Of a DNA stretch of 64,000 bases, positions 1-12,188 are shown piece by piece. A model generated the notes under the pieces. The model was not told the DNA's origin and ran no database searches. It saw only the letters and a program-made list of their open reading frames with translations. The stretch's first letter is position 1, and each line of letters starts with the position of its first letter. The stretch lies in assembly GCF_030272615.1 (NCBI RefSeq), contig NC_081411.1:44653517-44717516 (forward strand), read 5' to 3'. The stretch comes from Cryptomeria japonica (taxonomy: Eukaryota > Streptophyta > Pinopsida > Cupressales > Cupressaceae). The position numbers and the translations under genes are program-made.

Positions 1-1
1 A

Positions 2-115
2 TTGGAGAAGGTTGATATTTTGATGAATGTTACAAGTCCATGGATGAAACTTGTGAGCATAGAGAAGTTAAGATGGAATTTTAATTCTATGGGCCTCTTG
101 CCCCCCTGTAGTTGA
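2..115 (+). pseudogene. Ty1/copia pol C-terminal (RNase H) tail
   Basis: The second frame is open from the window edge to a TGA at 113-115. It contains the run SIEKLRWNFNSMGL, which resembles the end of copia RNase H domains, where a variant of LTKPV..EKL.W....GL closes pol. The copia-type polypurine tract and LTR start follow about 30 bp downstream, which supports the call. The expected LTKP motif is decayed, and the rest of the element lies outside the window. Identification rests on a short stretch plus context. Confidence 0.45.
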
Positions 116-142
116 TTGAGAGGTTCTTGAAAGGCCTTCACA

Positions 143-1120
143 AGTGGGAGAATGTTGGAGTTATTTATTTAACATGTGGTTAAATTTTATTAGGCTACTT
201 GAAAATTTTGTTTGCGCATGTTATTTTGTCATCTAGTGGGAGTTGGCATGTTGAGTTGTCATCCTACTAGGAAGGTGACATGGAATATTTGTCCTCACAT
301 GGAGATAGGCATCCCATTTAGAGGATCTTGGAATTGTGTGAGTTAGGTGCCAAGTGTCATGTAATGACAAATCATGACACATCTAGCTATGACAACTTAT
401 GACAACTTCATGACACACCTACTTTTGATAATTTATGACAAATTCTATGACAAAATGGACAAGTGTAAGGAGACACCTTCACATGGAGAAGGTAGGTGCC
501 CAAGTTAGATAATGACAGGTTGTAAGACGATTTGATATTTTTATTCAATTATGATGGATTCTCTTATAGATGTAAGTGCTATCAATCATTATTATTTTTA
601 TGATAGATGTAAGAGGTGTAAGGGCATATTTCATATCATAATGTGTCAAATTTGAATGAGGAGTCATTTGGTGATGTAAATGTATCATTTGCATGCTTAA
701 AAGTTGTTGAAAAAATGTGCCAAGTGAACATTTGCATGAACCCCTCTTCTATTTTTATCTAGAAGCTTCTCCTTTGTTCTAATTCACTATATAAGATGGG
801 CTTGGAGAGTATTGTATATGTACTATGTTTTGCAATCGAAGTGCTATGCTACTAGAATTAATCCATATTGTGGCTTGTTGATTGTATATTCCCAGTGAAG
901 AAGCTAAGTGTTGATATTGTATTGTAACTAATTAGTTTATTGGAAATACAAAATACTATGCTTTTGGAGTGTGGGGCTTTTCTCCTAAAAGGGTTTCCCC
1001 ATGTATATTGTGCATTCATTATCGTATCTATTTATGCATGTTTATTATATTCTTTTGAACGTGTTTGTTATTTTGTTATGTTTAAGATTTGTAAAGAAAA
1101 TTTGCACCATCCCCACCACT
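143..1120 (+). repeat. Copia 3' LTR with polypurine tract
   Basis: The polypurine tract AGTGGGAGAA (143-152) directly precedes an LTR starting TGTTGGAG at 153. Inside are a TATA-like box (tatataag, about 788-795) and, near 970-1010, a typical copia U5 stretch where a GGAGTGTGGGG block and a GGTTTCCCCATG block flank a short loop. The right end is not sharply defined; the match to copia U5 character fades near 1110-1120. No second LTR or TSD can be checked because the element begins upstream of the window. Confidence 0.6.
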
Positions 1121-2149
1121 AGATGAGTGTTAGGAAGCATTTTCCATATCTTTGCTTCCTTTCACTATGTCTATCTCTACATCCATGAGTAGGGGAATAA
1201 CCTCTAATAGAGTGTGGAGTTAACAAAAATATAGTTAACACACCTTATGCATTATCCCAATGATACAAAATCATTTATAAGTGTGTGTCATTTCAAATCC
1301 AACTTTATTCATTCATTCCTCAATTTTACACATGGACATAATTTTAATGGTTGAATGAAGATTAATTAGGATGCCAAATTTTGGGTGGTCAAATATGATA
1401 ATTTAGGATAGTTGTATTTAGAAGATTTTCCCTCGATCATTGCTACACTAGAATAGTCCAGTGACCTATATTTGATGCCACCCATTTTTTTCAGTCATCT
1501 TGCACTATAGCTAAGGCTAGCATTGGTGTTTAGTTTATCCCCTTTGCATCTACCAACTATGTGGCTTATAAGATTGGTTGTTGGGTCCATTTTTAGTTAT
1601 TTTATAATGGCGAGTTGACACAATCAACAATTCCATTAGCCATCCAACAAAAAACTTCACTTTGAAATTCTCCCTTTCTATAATAAAACTGTACTAAAAA
1701 TTTACCACTATCTTCACTAAATGGAATATAAATAAATAAATGCTTGTCATTCTTTTGTTAGGCTAAATGTCTAATAAAATTATATTTTCTTAAACTACTA
1801 CTTAATAAAATTATATGAAAACAAATATGAAAAAGTGACACAATATTTGACATAAAAATTTAAAAACCATTTACATTTTTCATCATACTATATAACCATT
1901 AAATATATAATTTTATAAATGTAAACGAGTCAAAAATTAATCTTCATCATAGAAATTTTTTAATACCAAATAAAAAAATCAAACAATTTAAAAAAAAAAA
2001 TCAATAAATTTAGATTAAACCGATTTGCAAAGCAAATAATTTTAATAAAAATATACATTAAAGGCTACAGTACCCCACTCTTAAGGACGGGCTAAATCTA
2101 AGATAAATTGAAACCTAAGAACAAGTGAAAATAATAGTTTTTATGTGTG
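1121..2149. other. Intergenic, no recognisable feature
   Basis: This is AT-rich sequence. I see no coding similarity, RNA gene or clear repeat, and ORFs are short and without family character. Confidence 0.5.
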
Positions 2150-2940
2150 ATTTAAGTTAAAGGTAGTGTGCTTAATGTAGACTGCTGGTTTCGTTACGTC
2201 TAAATTTATGCTGACGTGGAAGGCATGGCCAGCGTGAAAACATAATTGGAGTAGAGTAGCATTTACGAAACCCAAATAACGATGACTCAACAATTTCTTG
2301 TGCTTTTTATTTTTATTATTATTTTTATATGTAATTGCTAGTTGGTCGACCGAAGCTGACGTGGCCATGCTCATATTTCTTTCATGATAGGAATTCTCGT
2401 CTTATGAAATTGCCAGTTAGTCGACCGAAGCTGACGTGGCCATGTTCATATTTCTTTTATGATAGGAATTCTCGTCTTACAGGGCTTTCGTTAAGTAGTT
2501 GGAAAAAAGTAGCTTTTGGGTAGACTTTGAAATAAGGTTGAATTATAAATTTTGTTTCCAACAACGTTGTTGGTAAAAGTGGTCTTTGGTGGATGTTAGA
2601 TTTTGTTGAATTAGACTAGGAAGTAAATATAAAAGAGAATTGGGAATTTTCATTACTAAAGGTTTTTATTTTATATATATTTTTTAATGTTTTAGTAAAT
2701 TTAAATGGTTTGGAGAGGATAAATTGGGGTTTTCAGTTTTCAAGTTAGTTATTATTAGTTAATTTTTTAATTAGTTACAATTAATATTGGGATATTTTTA
2801 TTTACTTAGTGATTGATACATCTTTTAGAATTATATATTAATATGTTAATATTGTGATTAAAATGTTTATATTCAAATAAATTTTATATTTTGTTGTTAA
2901 ATTTATTAAAATATAATTTTAGGGAGTATTTGTGGAAATC
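2150..2940 (+). repeat. Dispersed repeat C, copy 1
   Basis: This segment aligns by eye with 25630-26935. Shared blocks include TGGACTGCT/TAGACTGCT, then GAGAAAACATA against GTGAAAACATA, and a long AT-rich tail (about 2620-2940 against 26640-26935). Both copies carry a short tandem array next to the same conserved block, but with different units. The class is unknown; no terminal repeats or TSD were found. Confidence 0.55.
2335..2484 (+). repeat. 75-bp tandem duplication (2 copies)
   Basis: The units start at 2335 and 2410 and differ at only a handful of positions. Each contains GTCGACCGAAGCTGACGTGG. Because 75 is a multiple of three, the array is open in one frame (2335-2523), but there is no sign that it is a real protein. 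Confidence 0.85.
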
Positions 2941-5788
2941 TTATAGATAAATTATAAAACTTAGGATCTATGCATTACATGCAAAAGTTAATATTCCAAA
3001 AAAGTGAACATGCATCTAGAACCTAAAGGGCATCATTGTATATGTGAGCATCAACAAAAGAAAAGCAAGTCATGGGACGGTATAAGGTGGTGACTATATT
3101 TGTAGGTGCATATCCTAAGGACTACTTGGAAATCTATCTATAATACTAGCTTGGATTATTTTTCCTAAAGAAGGAGAAGAAGAGTCTACTTTGTGTCTTT
3201 ATATTCTAACAAAGCACAAGGTAAGCATATATGGCTGGTATAGGAATTCCTAGTAAAGAAATGTTTTGCCACCTATATTGAGTCACCATTGAGAAGAACA
3301 ATACAATTTTTTGGTGTTCATAATAGTAGAGATCTGTATTAAAGAAGATAGGAAATACATTTTCTTATGGCCATCCCATCAACAAATCACACACACACAA
3401 TAGTATTTACATGCATAGTAATATGAAATCCAATAGTTGTGCCTTGGCCCATTATAGTTTTTTCTCCTTCTCAATTGGTTACACAACTAGTAAGCACACT
3501 AGCACCATAACTAGCTCCATCTCAAGGTTTTATATAATTTAAAATTTAACCATGAATACTTCACTATTTGACTTCTCCTAATTAGTTCAAATTTCATCTC
3601 TATATTCATTACATTCTCATCCCTACCATTTCCATTATCAAACATTAGTATTTTTCATGACCTCCATCACCATCATTCAATCTAGAAACCCATGTTTCAT
3701 CTATTTTTTGTCTACAATATAGATGATGATTAACAATTCACTTGCAAGATTGCAAAGAATAATGGCCCAAATGATTCCTATCCATTGGCTCAACCTTTTC
3801 TTAGATATGTTTAGAGTTTTCAAGTTGGGAAAACACCAACTCTCTTGTTTAAGGAAATTTATGTTATATTTGCCACTATACAATCTATTTTTTAAGTTTG
3901 CAATCTATATACCAATGCAAGTTCAATAAGTATTTTTATGGTGCCTATGATCAAGCAAGATGGTGATGTAGTTCTATTTTCTAATGTACCTACTAAAACT
4001 TTCACTAAGAAATCAAGCTAGTAGCATGAAGCAGAGGAAACTATTTGAGATGCTACATAGAAAATAATTCAACTTGTAGCCTAAACATAATTGTAGTATA
4101 GAAGAGGAGTATCACAATTAGCCACATTGAAGCATTTGAGAGCTTCATCAAGTACTGTGATTGTGACAATGAAAGTGGTTTAGTTACTCTTGAAGTAGAG
4201 AAAGTGCAACATTAGCTTGTGGAATATACTAATGCAATAACATGCATTGAATTAATAAATTTTGTGTATAAAAGTAGATATTTTCTCACTAGGCATAAAA
4301 GAGGTACCACCCATTATGCTCCATGAAGAACTAATTTTTATTCTAGTTAGGATTTAGAGGAAGCATTATATTTCTCACCTTCGTATGATGGGTTCTATAA
4401 TAAAATGGTAGCTAAATGTGCCAAGGATTGACATTTTGTCAATTAATAAATAATTATGGTAATATAAAAAGTCATTGAATAAAATGACTAACAAAGAAGA
4501 AGAAAGTGTGTGTCAATAAAAGGGTTAAATTTCATGTCCTTAACTATGGATAATAGGCTAAAAATAGTAGAAGTAAAATGATGTTGGGAAGAAGGATTGA
4601 AGTTTGAGTACTAATAAAACTTTAATGTCTTGCAGTGCGTGAGGCACGTAGGGAGAAAAAAAGTAGTGAAATTCTTTGAATTTTCATGCACACAATCGTA
4701 TATTTTATGGAAGCATGTGTTCATTTTTACATCGAGGTTACATAGGGAAGAAAGACAATGAGGTGATCTAGACATCCAAATAAATAAAAGTCTTATGTTA
4801 GAACCATAGGAACTAGTGCACCAAAATATTAGTCAAGCAACCAATAGGATTAGTGATAAGGAGTTTAAGTAGTTATTTGCACAACTGAGTAGCCTCTCTA
4901 TTAATATAATTATGTTCTAGGTTATTTAAATGACAATCAATTTCTCAAGAATGTGCATTCAAGTTCTAGCTAACATGAACAAGAATCATAATGGGTACGA
5001 TATATAGTGACTAATACTAAAGGTTGGTATTTAAAACCATCACATGTATCATGTAAGAAAATTTATATTAAAAAACTTCACAAAAGAATCTAAAATTTAA
5101 CAAGTTATACATATTCTTAATCATGGCTATGTTATCCTCTATTATGACACAAATGAAGTGATATTATTGTAATGTTGTAAATGTGATTCACTAGTCTAAT
5201 TATGTAAACTAGGAATCACAAGTCATTTAGACAAAAAATACATTCAATTTAATGAATCAATATGTCCAACTATAAAACTCTCAGGAAAGATGGTCACTAT
5301 GATTGATTATTCTTTTTATGCAGTCTAATTGATTAGATAAGATAGATGCAAAGAATTAGGATAAATAGTGTAAAATTGATAATAAAAAACATTAAAAAAT
5401 AAATGCATATTTGGTAACGAATTGAGATGTATGGAACTAGAAAGGGGATGCAAAGAGAAACTTTTGCCTAAATTTTAAGCTAAAACTGGGTGAACACTTA
5501 GGAACTCTATTCCTGTCAAATGATCAATAGAACATGAAAATCAAATTAGAAACTTGAGACTCTGGACTCTCTTCTAAGCAAATTTTAGCATGAATTGGGA
5601 GGACTATGACACTAAGGGTCCTATTCCAAGAGGACTAAGTTCCCTAGTCCTAAAGGACTAAAGGGCTAGTTGCCAGTGTCCAGGTGTCTTCTAATGAAAT
5701 TTGTGAAGAGATATTATTTCTAGGTCCTGAGTGCTCTTGTATCTTCAGATTGAACCTCAAATCTATTTTTTAACCTCAATCTTAATGA
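2941..5788. other. Degenerate intergenic sequence
   Basis: No ORF longer than about 70 codons occurs and no family is recognised. The stretch between 3930 and 4700 has patches that look formerly coding, with short open runs broken by many stops, and is probably an old transposon. It could not be assigned. Confidence 0.4.
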
Positions 5789-8700
5789 TGTTGAAAACAT
5801 AAGTTGTTGTACTTTGTTGTCATTGATGTCAACCTGTCCTATGTTGTCATTGATGTCAACTTGTCTTGTGTTGTCATTGATTTTCATGTAAGGATGACAT
5901 AGTGGAAATATTAATATGCAAGAACAAGTATTTATGTGTTTTGGTATTATTTATTATGGTGTCAAGTAAGGATGATGTAGTGGAAGTCTCAATATGTAGG
6001 AAATATAATTTATGTGGTTTGACTATCTTGTGGAAATGTTGAAATATTTTTAGAAGGCTAGTGTAAGAGAAGTTTCAATATGAAAGAAATAATATTTATG
6101 CAGGAAAGAGTTTTTAATATCTTGGTAGAAGAATACCTTGCATTTCTCTAGTATGTCAAGATTACGTGTTGTAGTTCTGGATATAATGTCTATGTTCAGT
6201 GTATATTATACTATAGGATTTGTAGGTCCTATATTGCTCAATTGGTAGAGATGGTTGTTGATGTTTCTAATAGTAAGTCTATCTATCTGAACAAGTCCAA
6301 AGAATACTTGGTGGCTTCTTGATATATAGATTTGAGTGTTGTAATTTGGAGGACATATTCATATAGTCTATGCAGTGTTCCAATTCAATTTCCAACTGAT
6401 GTCTCATACATAATTGGAGTTTTTATGTTCTAAGCTCTATGTTGTCTATTGGTTTAGATTCTAAAGGATTTTGGTGATGTATCTGTACTAGTGAAAATTA
6501 GGGTTTTCACCATTAAATGTAGTAAAACCACTAATTTTGCTTAATTATCATCACATTAGGAAAATATAGGAATTTGATCGATCTAATCCTAATAGTTCTA
6601 GATTCTGATCAAATTCCAAGGGTCTTAAATGTACCTCTTCTTTAGCTTAAGTTAAACTAAATTATTGAAGATGCTGAAATTAAGGTAAATGTGTTGAAAT
6701 TGAAGTAAAAATGCATGAACAATGAGCTAGAGTCATCAGATTGAGCCACGAACCTAGACATGAGCAATGTAAGAGAGTTCAGATCTATTCCCAAAAGGTT
6801 CTCTTGATTTTTCACAACCATGGTGGTGGTTGCCCTGGTCCTCCACACTTTTCACACTCCAATGGGGGATCAGTTCATCACTATAAATAAAACTAATTCT
6901 GAAGATCACAACTTCATACCTATTCTTGTGCACACTACAGAAGGGAAATAGGTTGAGAATAGGGGCTTGCCTAAGTCAAACCCCAACTTAGGAATTAACC
7001 TTGATTGAAATATTGCAAATATTGAAATAAATGATGAAAGGACATATGCCAGATTTGCAATTATTGATAAAGGTATTTTTTTTCTTTAATGTAATCACAC
7101 ATGTTGTATGAAATGACATGAACATGACAAAACCCTAATCACACACACATGTTTGGATATGAATGATGTAATTTTCTTAACAATGAATGAATGAATGAAG
7201 AATATGGAGCCTTGAAGATATTTGAAAATGTTTGTCAATGCTTCATGGATGCAAGGATGCTTGATTGCTCGAATGGACAGATAGCTTAGATTGGATTAGA
7301 TGAAAATGAGTTGAGAAGGATGCCTTATATAGGAATTTCATAATTGAAATCACCTTTAGCTTGACTTAGAATCAATATATTTTCACACGGAGATAAATTT
7401 CAACAAGATAAGACCACCCAATCATCCTCCTAAAATTTAGGGAAAAAAGAACAAGACCATGGTGGTGGGTGCCACGGTCCTATCAACGTTTTTTTGAATT
7501 TCAAGGGATGCAAGCTATCATGATTCTAATGCTAAATGTAGCTCGATGGCTTAACCCAAGATGTGTAGATATGTGAAATATTCTTTGAGAGTTGAAATTA
7601 GGGTAGGATTAAAGAAAAAATAGGGTAAAATGATAAAAGGCACACCTAGAATTAAGGGCCGAAATAAGAGTGTGATGATGTAATAAAGTGGAATAAGAAC
7701 TGTGATATTAAATTAAATATTAATTAATTACAATAAAAGTCATATAATGCATAGAGGAAAGGGAAATACTAAAATAGGTTCTAGGAGAGTGTGAAATTGG
7801 ACACACCAATATAGGGTCTAGAATTTAGAACACTACAGTACCAGGTACTCGGATCATATTCCTTTGGCCCTAGTTTTCTATGAAGGATAAGTTTGCTTAG
7901 TGTTTTGGGTCTCACCATGGCATGTGTAGATCCACATTGTGAAACTTGCATTAGAGATTCGTTTTTGAGCTGACAAGCTAATGTGTTTTAATCCTTATCT
8001 GCATGTTTCATTTGATACTAACATTGGAAGATCTATTAGAATGTGTGATTCATTAGAATCATTGGAAAGAGATGTGTTATGATGTTTTTGGGTCCTCTTT
8101 ATCTCCTAGAGTGGACCACAATGGTTTTTATTGGTACGGGTGCTCAAATTTATATAATATGGTTTACTCTACTTGTGGACAATCTAATTGGGGGTTTTAA
8201 TGATTAATTTGTTTATAAATGAGTGAAAATGTGTGAGTGATTGTATGGAAGGAATGTTAGTTGACAAGTAGGAGACATTGGTGGTTCACAACCATATTTA
8301 ATTTTGAGGTTCTATGAAGGTTAGTTGTGAATAGATTTGATGATAATATCTTCCATGTGATAGAACTTTGAGATAGATTTTTAAGTCAAATATGTTTACC
8401 ATGATCAAGAGATCTTGTTTCTTTCAATTCATCTATTCCTTTCTCTATTGGAGGATAGAGAGTCTCTTGTCACCTTTCTATATCTTGCCTTGAAATAGTG
8501 TGGTTCAACCCTACAAGAAATTTGTATCTTTCCCTAAGGTTGTGTACCTTAGTTCTACAAGTCCTCTTAGGAGAAATGGGTTCTAAAAGCAATATTGTAA
8601 TAAGTTATATTTGTATTGTGAGTTTGATTCTCATTGTAGTTTTATTTGCTTGGTTTTTTCATGTAAATTAGATGTTCATGTGTTTGGTGTTCTTTATATT

Positions 8701-8816
8701 TTCATTCATTAACACCATAATTATATGGTTGTGGTTTAAAGTTTGAAGATCAGGAATTAAGTACTCTTGAGGTTTGGATTGACTCACCCCCTATCACTCA
8801 TGTGGTGTGTTCAACA
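5789..8816 (+). repeat. 5' LTR of copia-1, interrupted
   Basis: The LTR starts TGTTGAA and ends TTCAACA (8810-8816), a matching inverted terminus, and sits directly before the primer-binding site. A related LTR at 53147-54185 aligns to both flanks of the central part: the start, and the block around 7900-8150. The interval of about 1.35 kb from 6490 to 7844 has no counterpart there. Without it the LTR is about 1.67 kb. Confidence 0.7.
6490..7844. mobile_element. Insertion inside the copia-1 5' LTR (repeat E, copy 1)
   Basis: The segment is missing from the related LTR at 53147-54185. The 5-mer gtact occurs at 6485-6489 and at 7845-7849 and may be a target-site duplication. The internal part (about 6720-7340) aligns with 13760-14367, sharing blocks such as TTAGGAATTAACCTTGA. 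The termini are not clean TG...CA, so the class and exact ends are uncertain. No coding region is recognised. Confidence 0.5.
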
Positions 8817-8817
8817 A

Positions 8818-8833
8818 TTGTTGTTAGAGAAAG
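8818..8833 (+). other. Degraded primer-binding site (tRNA-iMet)
   Basis: TTGTTGTTAGAGAAAG directly after the LTR end matches 12 of 16 positions of the plant retroelement site TTGGTATCAGAGCAAG, complementary to the 3' end of initiator tRNA-Met. Confidence 0.65.
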
Positions 8834-8888
8834 TCTCCTCTTAAGAAGCTTAACCAGTTGAAGATGGTTCAAGATGACACAAGATTAC

Positions 8889-9743
8889 ATGTTCAAGGCT
8901 CCAAATTTTGATGGCACAAATTATGCTTATTAGAGAGAAAGGATGGAATATCATTTGGAAACTATGCCAGCTAAAATATGGGAAAGCATTAGGAAGGGAT
9001 ATACTTCTCTACAAAATGGTCCTACTAATTTGGATGAAATGATGAAATCAAAGCATATGAGAGTAATGAAAAAACTACATTTGCAATTATCACTTTCCCG
9101 AATGATGTTGTATTTAGAAAAGTCACAGGAGAGAATTCAACTAACAAAATTTGGGAGAAGTTGAAAATTTCATTTGAAGGTGATGAAAAGATAAAGAAAG
9201 ACAAGATTAAAACTCTAAAGTAGAATTTTGAGAATGTGTGAATGCCTGATGATGAAAATATTGATGTTCATATTCATCAAGTGAAAGCAATTGTAAATAC
9301 CCTTAGAGGTGTTTGCAAAACACTGGAAGAAAGTGAAGTATTAAGGAAGATAATTTGGCAACATTTCCTACAAGCTATTAAATGAAGAAGTATCATATTG
9401 AGGAAAACCATGACATGAATAAGTACATGATGGATCAGCTCCTTGGTTCACTCATGGGCTTTGAGATTTATAAATTGGATGACATAAAAAATAAAAGGAA
9501 AGAAGATGCATTCAATGCCACAAAAAAGCCTAAAGAAGAACTAGAAGAGAATGAAAACTTGAATGAGATTGAAGAAAAATTTGTGAGAAGATTGAGAAGA
9601 GGAACTGAGAAGTACAAAGGTAAGTTACTCATAAAATATTTTAATTATGGAAGAATAGGTCATTATGCTTTGAGATGTATGTATAAAGAAGACTATGGTG
9701 GAATACCTAATGATGATAACAAAGGAAAGGAGAACTACAAATG
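8889..9743 (+). pseudogene. Copia gag remnant
   Basis: The start MFKAPNFDGTNY at 8889 is the typical beginning of plant copia Gag. The reading frame is broken by a TAG at 8931-8933, further stops near 9220-9240 and at 9382, and at least one frameshift. A zinc-knuckle-like stretch at about 9640-9690 reads FNYGRIGHYALRC; the first cysteines of the expected CCHC pattern have become tyrosine, so nucleic-acid binding would be lost. In an intact element Gag forms the cytoplasmic virus-like particle that packages element RNA. Here it is a relic. Confidence 0.75.
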
Positions 9744-9861
9744 AAATAATAAAGATATCAGAAGAGATGATAAAGACATGGAAAAGAAGATTTTTTGTTC
9801 AATAAAGGCCTACTAATTTGAAGAAGAATATGACAACGACTCAAATGAAGAATCTTTTATT

Positions 9862-10270
9862 TTGTCTTTAAAAGATAATAATTATAGATGGTTCAAAAGT
9901 TTTGAAGATGAGAAATCTACAAGTATGAAGACTACATTACATGGAGAAGTGGAACCAAATGCATGGATCATTGACTCCAAATGTTTAAACCATATTACTG
10001 GTGATAGAGATAAGTTTATTAACCTTGAAAAATATGATGGTGGATCATATAAGTTTATAGGAGAAGAAACTCCACCTATTTATGGGAAAGAAAGTATTTC
10101 TATTGATAGTAAGCATAAAACTAATTATGTTTATTATTTTAAAGGTTTGAGACATAACCTATTAAGTGTGAGTTAGATGTGTAGAAAAGGTTATAAGGTT
10201 ATGTTTGAGGGACAAGAATGTGAAATTAGAAAAGTAAGATTTGGAAGATTGGTTATAGAAGGTGGAAGGA
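9862..10270 (+). pseudogene. Copia protease and pre-integrase remnant
   Basis: The frame shows WIIDSKCLNHITGD, where the catalytic triplet DSG of copia aspartic protease has become DSK. The LEKYDGGS block and the conserved YYFKGLRHNLLSVS end of the protease region follow. A TAG at 10174-10176 interrupts the stretch just after LLSVS. The downstream frame continues as a copia-like MCRKGYKVMFEGQECEIRK block. Nothing resembling integrase follows. Confidence 0.75.
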
Positions 10271-10639
10271 CTAATAACAATTTTTACTATGCTAAGGACA
10301 ATAATGAAAGTAATTGTTTACTGGCACAAGTTTGTAATTAGACTAAGGATATATCCATGAATAGGGCAATCTCTGCTATTGTAATAGACATGAATGGCTA
10401 AGAAAAAAAAATTGGGCAAAGATGGTGGAAGAAGAATTGAATTTGAAAGTAGAAAGCTGGACAATGGAACAAGTACATAACCCTACAAATAACAATCTAG
10501 CAAAAGAAAAGTGGGAGCTCATAAAGAAGCTAAATGAAGTTGGTAGAGAAATGTTCATGGATGAAGTAAGGAACTCCAACCAAAAATGGTTTCTCTCATA
10601 TTAAGATTAAAAAAGTGGTCAACAGTTTTCATGTTCCTC

Positions 10640-11060
10640 CTACCTAGATCAGGTACTCATCAATCTTCTTGATGGTAACTATTTTTCATGCAATAAGTTT
10701 AGACATAGAGATAATGAATGCAGAAATTAGATAAGATAATGACTATTTAATGGTCATTTTTACAATTGTACCAAGATTGGTCATAAGGATAATGAGTGCA
10801 AAAGTGGGATGATGTGGATTTTAAATGGTAGGAATGATTGTTCCTTCAACGAATGTCATCCCACTTACAAAATTTTGGTCACAAGATTGTTGAGTTCAAA
10901 AGTGTTGTTAAAAGTAATGGAAGTATTATAGGAGATACAAATGTTTGAACAAATGGAAATGGTTCTCAACAAGGTTCAACATACTACAACTACAACAAAT
11001 TTGGACACATTGCTAAATTCAATACAGGAATAAATGGGAAGAATGGTCTAGTAAAGAAGA
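10640..11060 (+). pseudogene. Copia-type gag with three decayed zinc knuckles
   Basis: Three spaced zinc-knuckle-like blocks are visible in shifting frames: FSCNKFRHRDNEC (near 10686), FYNCTKIGHKDNEC (near 10759) and YYNYNKFGHIAKF (near 10985). Multi-knuckle Gag proteins occur in some plant copia lineages. The position after the protease is out of normal order, so this block may come from a second element inserted or recombined here. Its ends are not resolved. Confidence 0.5.
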
Positions 11061-11890
11061 TTGATGTTAATGTAGAAAGGAGATGATGCAAAAGACATGG
11101 GAAAAGAAATTGGAAGAAAAGGTGGAAGAAAAAAGTGAGGATGGGTTTGCACCCCTTAGTGGTGCTAATTATTTTTCTAGTGCAACTAAATAGTATGCAC
11201 AATCTGAGTGGGAGAGTGAAATGAAGATCTTTTGACCCCCCCTTGTAGATTAATGCTGAAGATATTTTCAACATGGTATAGATTCTAGTGTCTATCTTAT
11301 CATTGGTGAGGATATGAAAGAACATACAGAGGATTGATCATGCATATAGATGGATAAGTTGTTAAAATTATAAGATATTATGGCTCTTGGAAACCTCTAT
11401 GTTGGAGTAGGTTTAAAAGCTAATTCTGATGATACAAAGGAAGAAATTGCTAGAGTTAATTTTCTTAAAACAATACAAAGGATTCAAGAACAAATAGGAA
11501 ATATTAAATGATAGAAAGAGTATAAGTAGTGGGGCATCTATCGTAGGGGAGCTATCTAGGATTTGGTTTTGATTCTTGGATTGATGTTGTTGTTATCCTT
11601 AAGAAAGCATATAAGGATGGAAATTTTTTGTAAACTATTACATCACTCTCACGGGAAGTACTATAGTTTCTTGTGATATTTCAAGTTATAGTCTGATGTG
11701 ATTTACTCATAGGGAGAAAGAGCTTCAATTTAAGGTAGAGCCATTCAAATTTATGCTTGTTGTCCTTGACATAAAAGGGGGAAAAACTTTAGTATAGTGC
11801 CCTTTGTACTTGAACTCAAAGTGGGAGAAACATACAAGTTGAGTTTAGTTGTCTTTTCTATTGATGATACATGTGTGTTGCCATCAATGA

Positions 11891-12188
11891 AAAAGGGGGA
11901 GAATGCTGGAAACTTGAGTTGTTGTGCTTTATTTTCATTGATTTAGAAATTTCTTGTATTGTCATTGTATTGTAGGGATAGTATAGTGTAAGTCTCGATT
12001 TGCAAGGAAGATTACTTATGTGTTCTGGTACTGTTGCTTGTGGTGTCAAATAAAAATGGCATAGTGGAAGTTTCAATATGCAAGAAAGAGTATTTATGTG
12101 TTCTGACTATCTTATGGAGATGTTGAAGTATTTTTGGAAGGTTGGTGTAATAGAGGTTTTAATATATAGGAAACAATATTTATGTAGG
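11891..12188 (+). repeat. Polypurine tract and truncated 3' LTR of copia-1
   Basis: AAAAGGGGGAGAA (11891-11903) is a good polypurine tract directly before TGCTGGAAAC (11904). The LTR aligns with 5789-6100 until about 12188 and then similarity stops. Confidence 0.75.

Larger units (their letters stand above)
5789..12188 (+). mobile_element. Decayed Ty1/copia element (copia-1)
   Basis: The 5' LTR begins TGTTGAAAAC (5789) and the 3' LTR begins TGCTGGAAAC (11904). The two LTR starts align over about 290 bp. Between them lie a degraded tRNA-Met primer-binding site, gag and protease remnants, a zinc-knuckle-rich block, and a polypurine tract. Integrase, reverse transcriptase and RNase H are absent. 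The 3' LTR is cut short near 12188. Many stops and frameshifts show the element is old and cannot make its own proteins. No TSD was found because the right end is missing. Confidence 0.75.

Noticed and set aside
6231-6256. Second A-box-like motif (TTGCTCAATTGGTAGAG)
   Set aside because: It lies inside the copia-1 LTR with no B box or acceptor stem; chance similarity.
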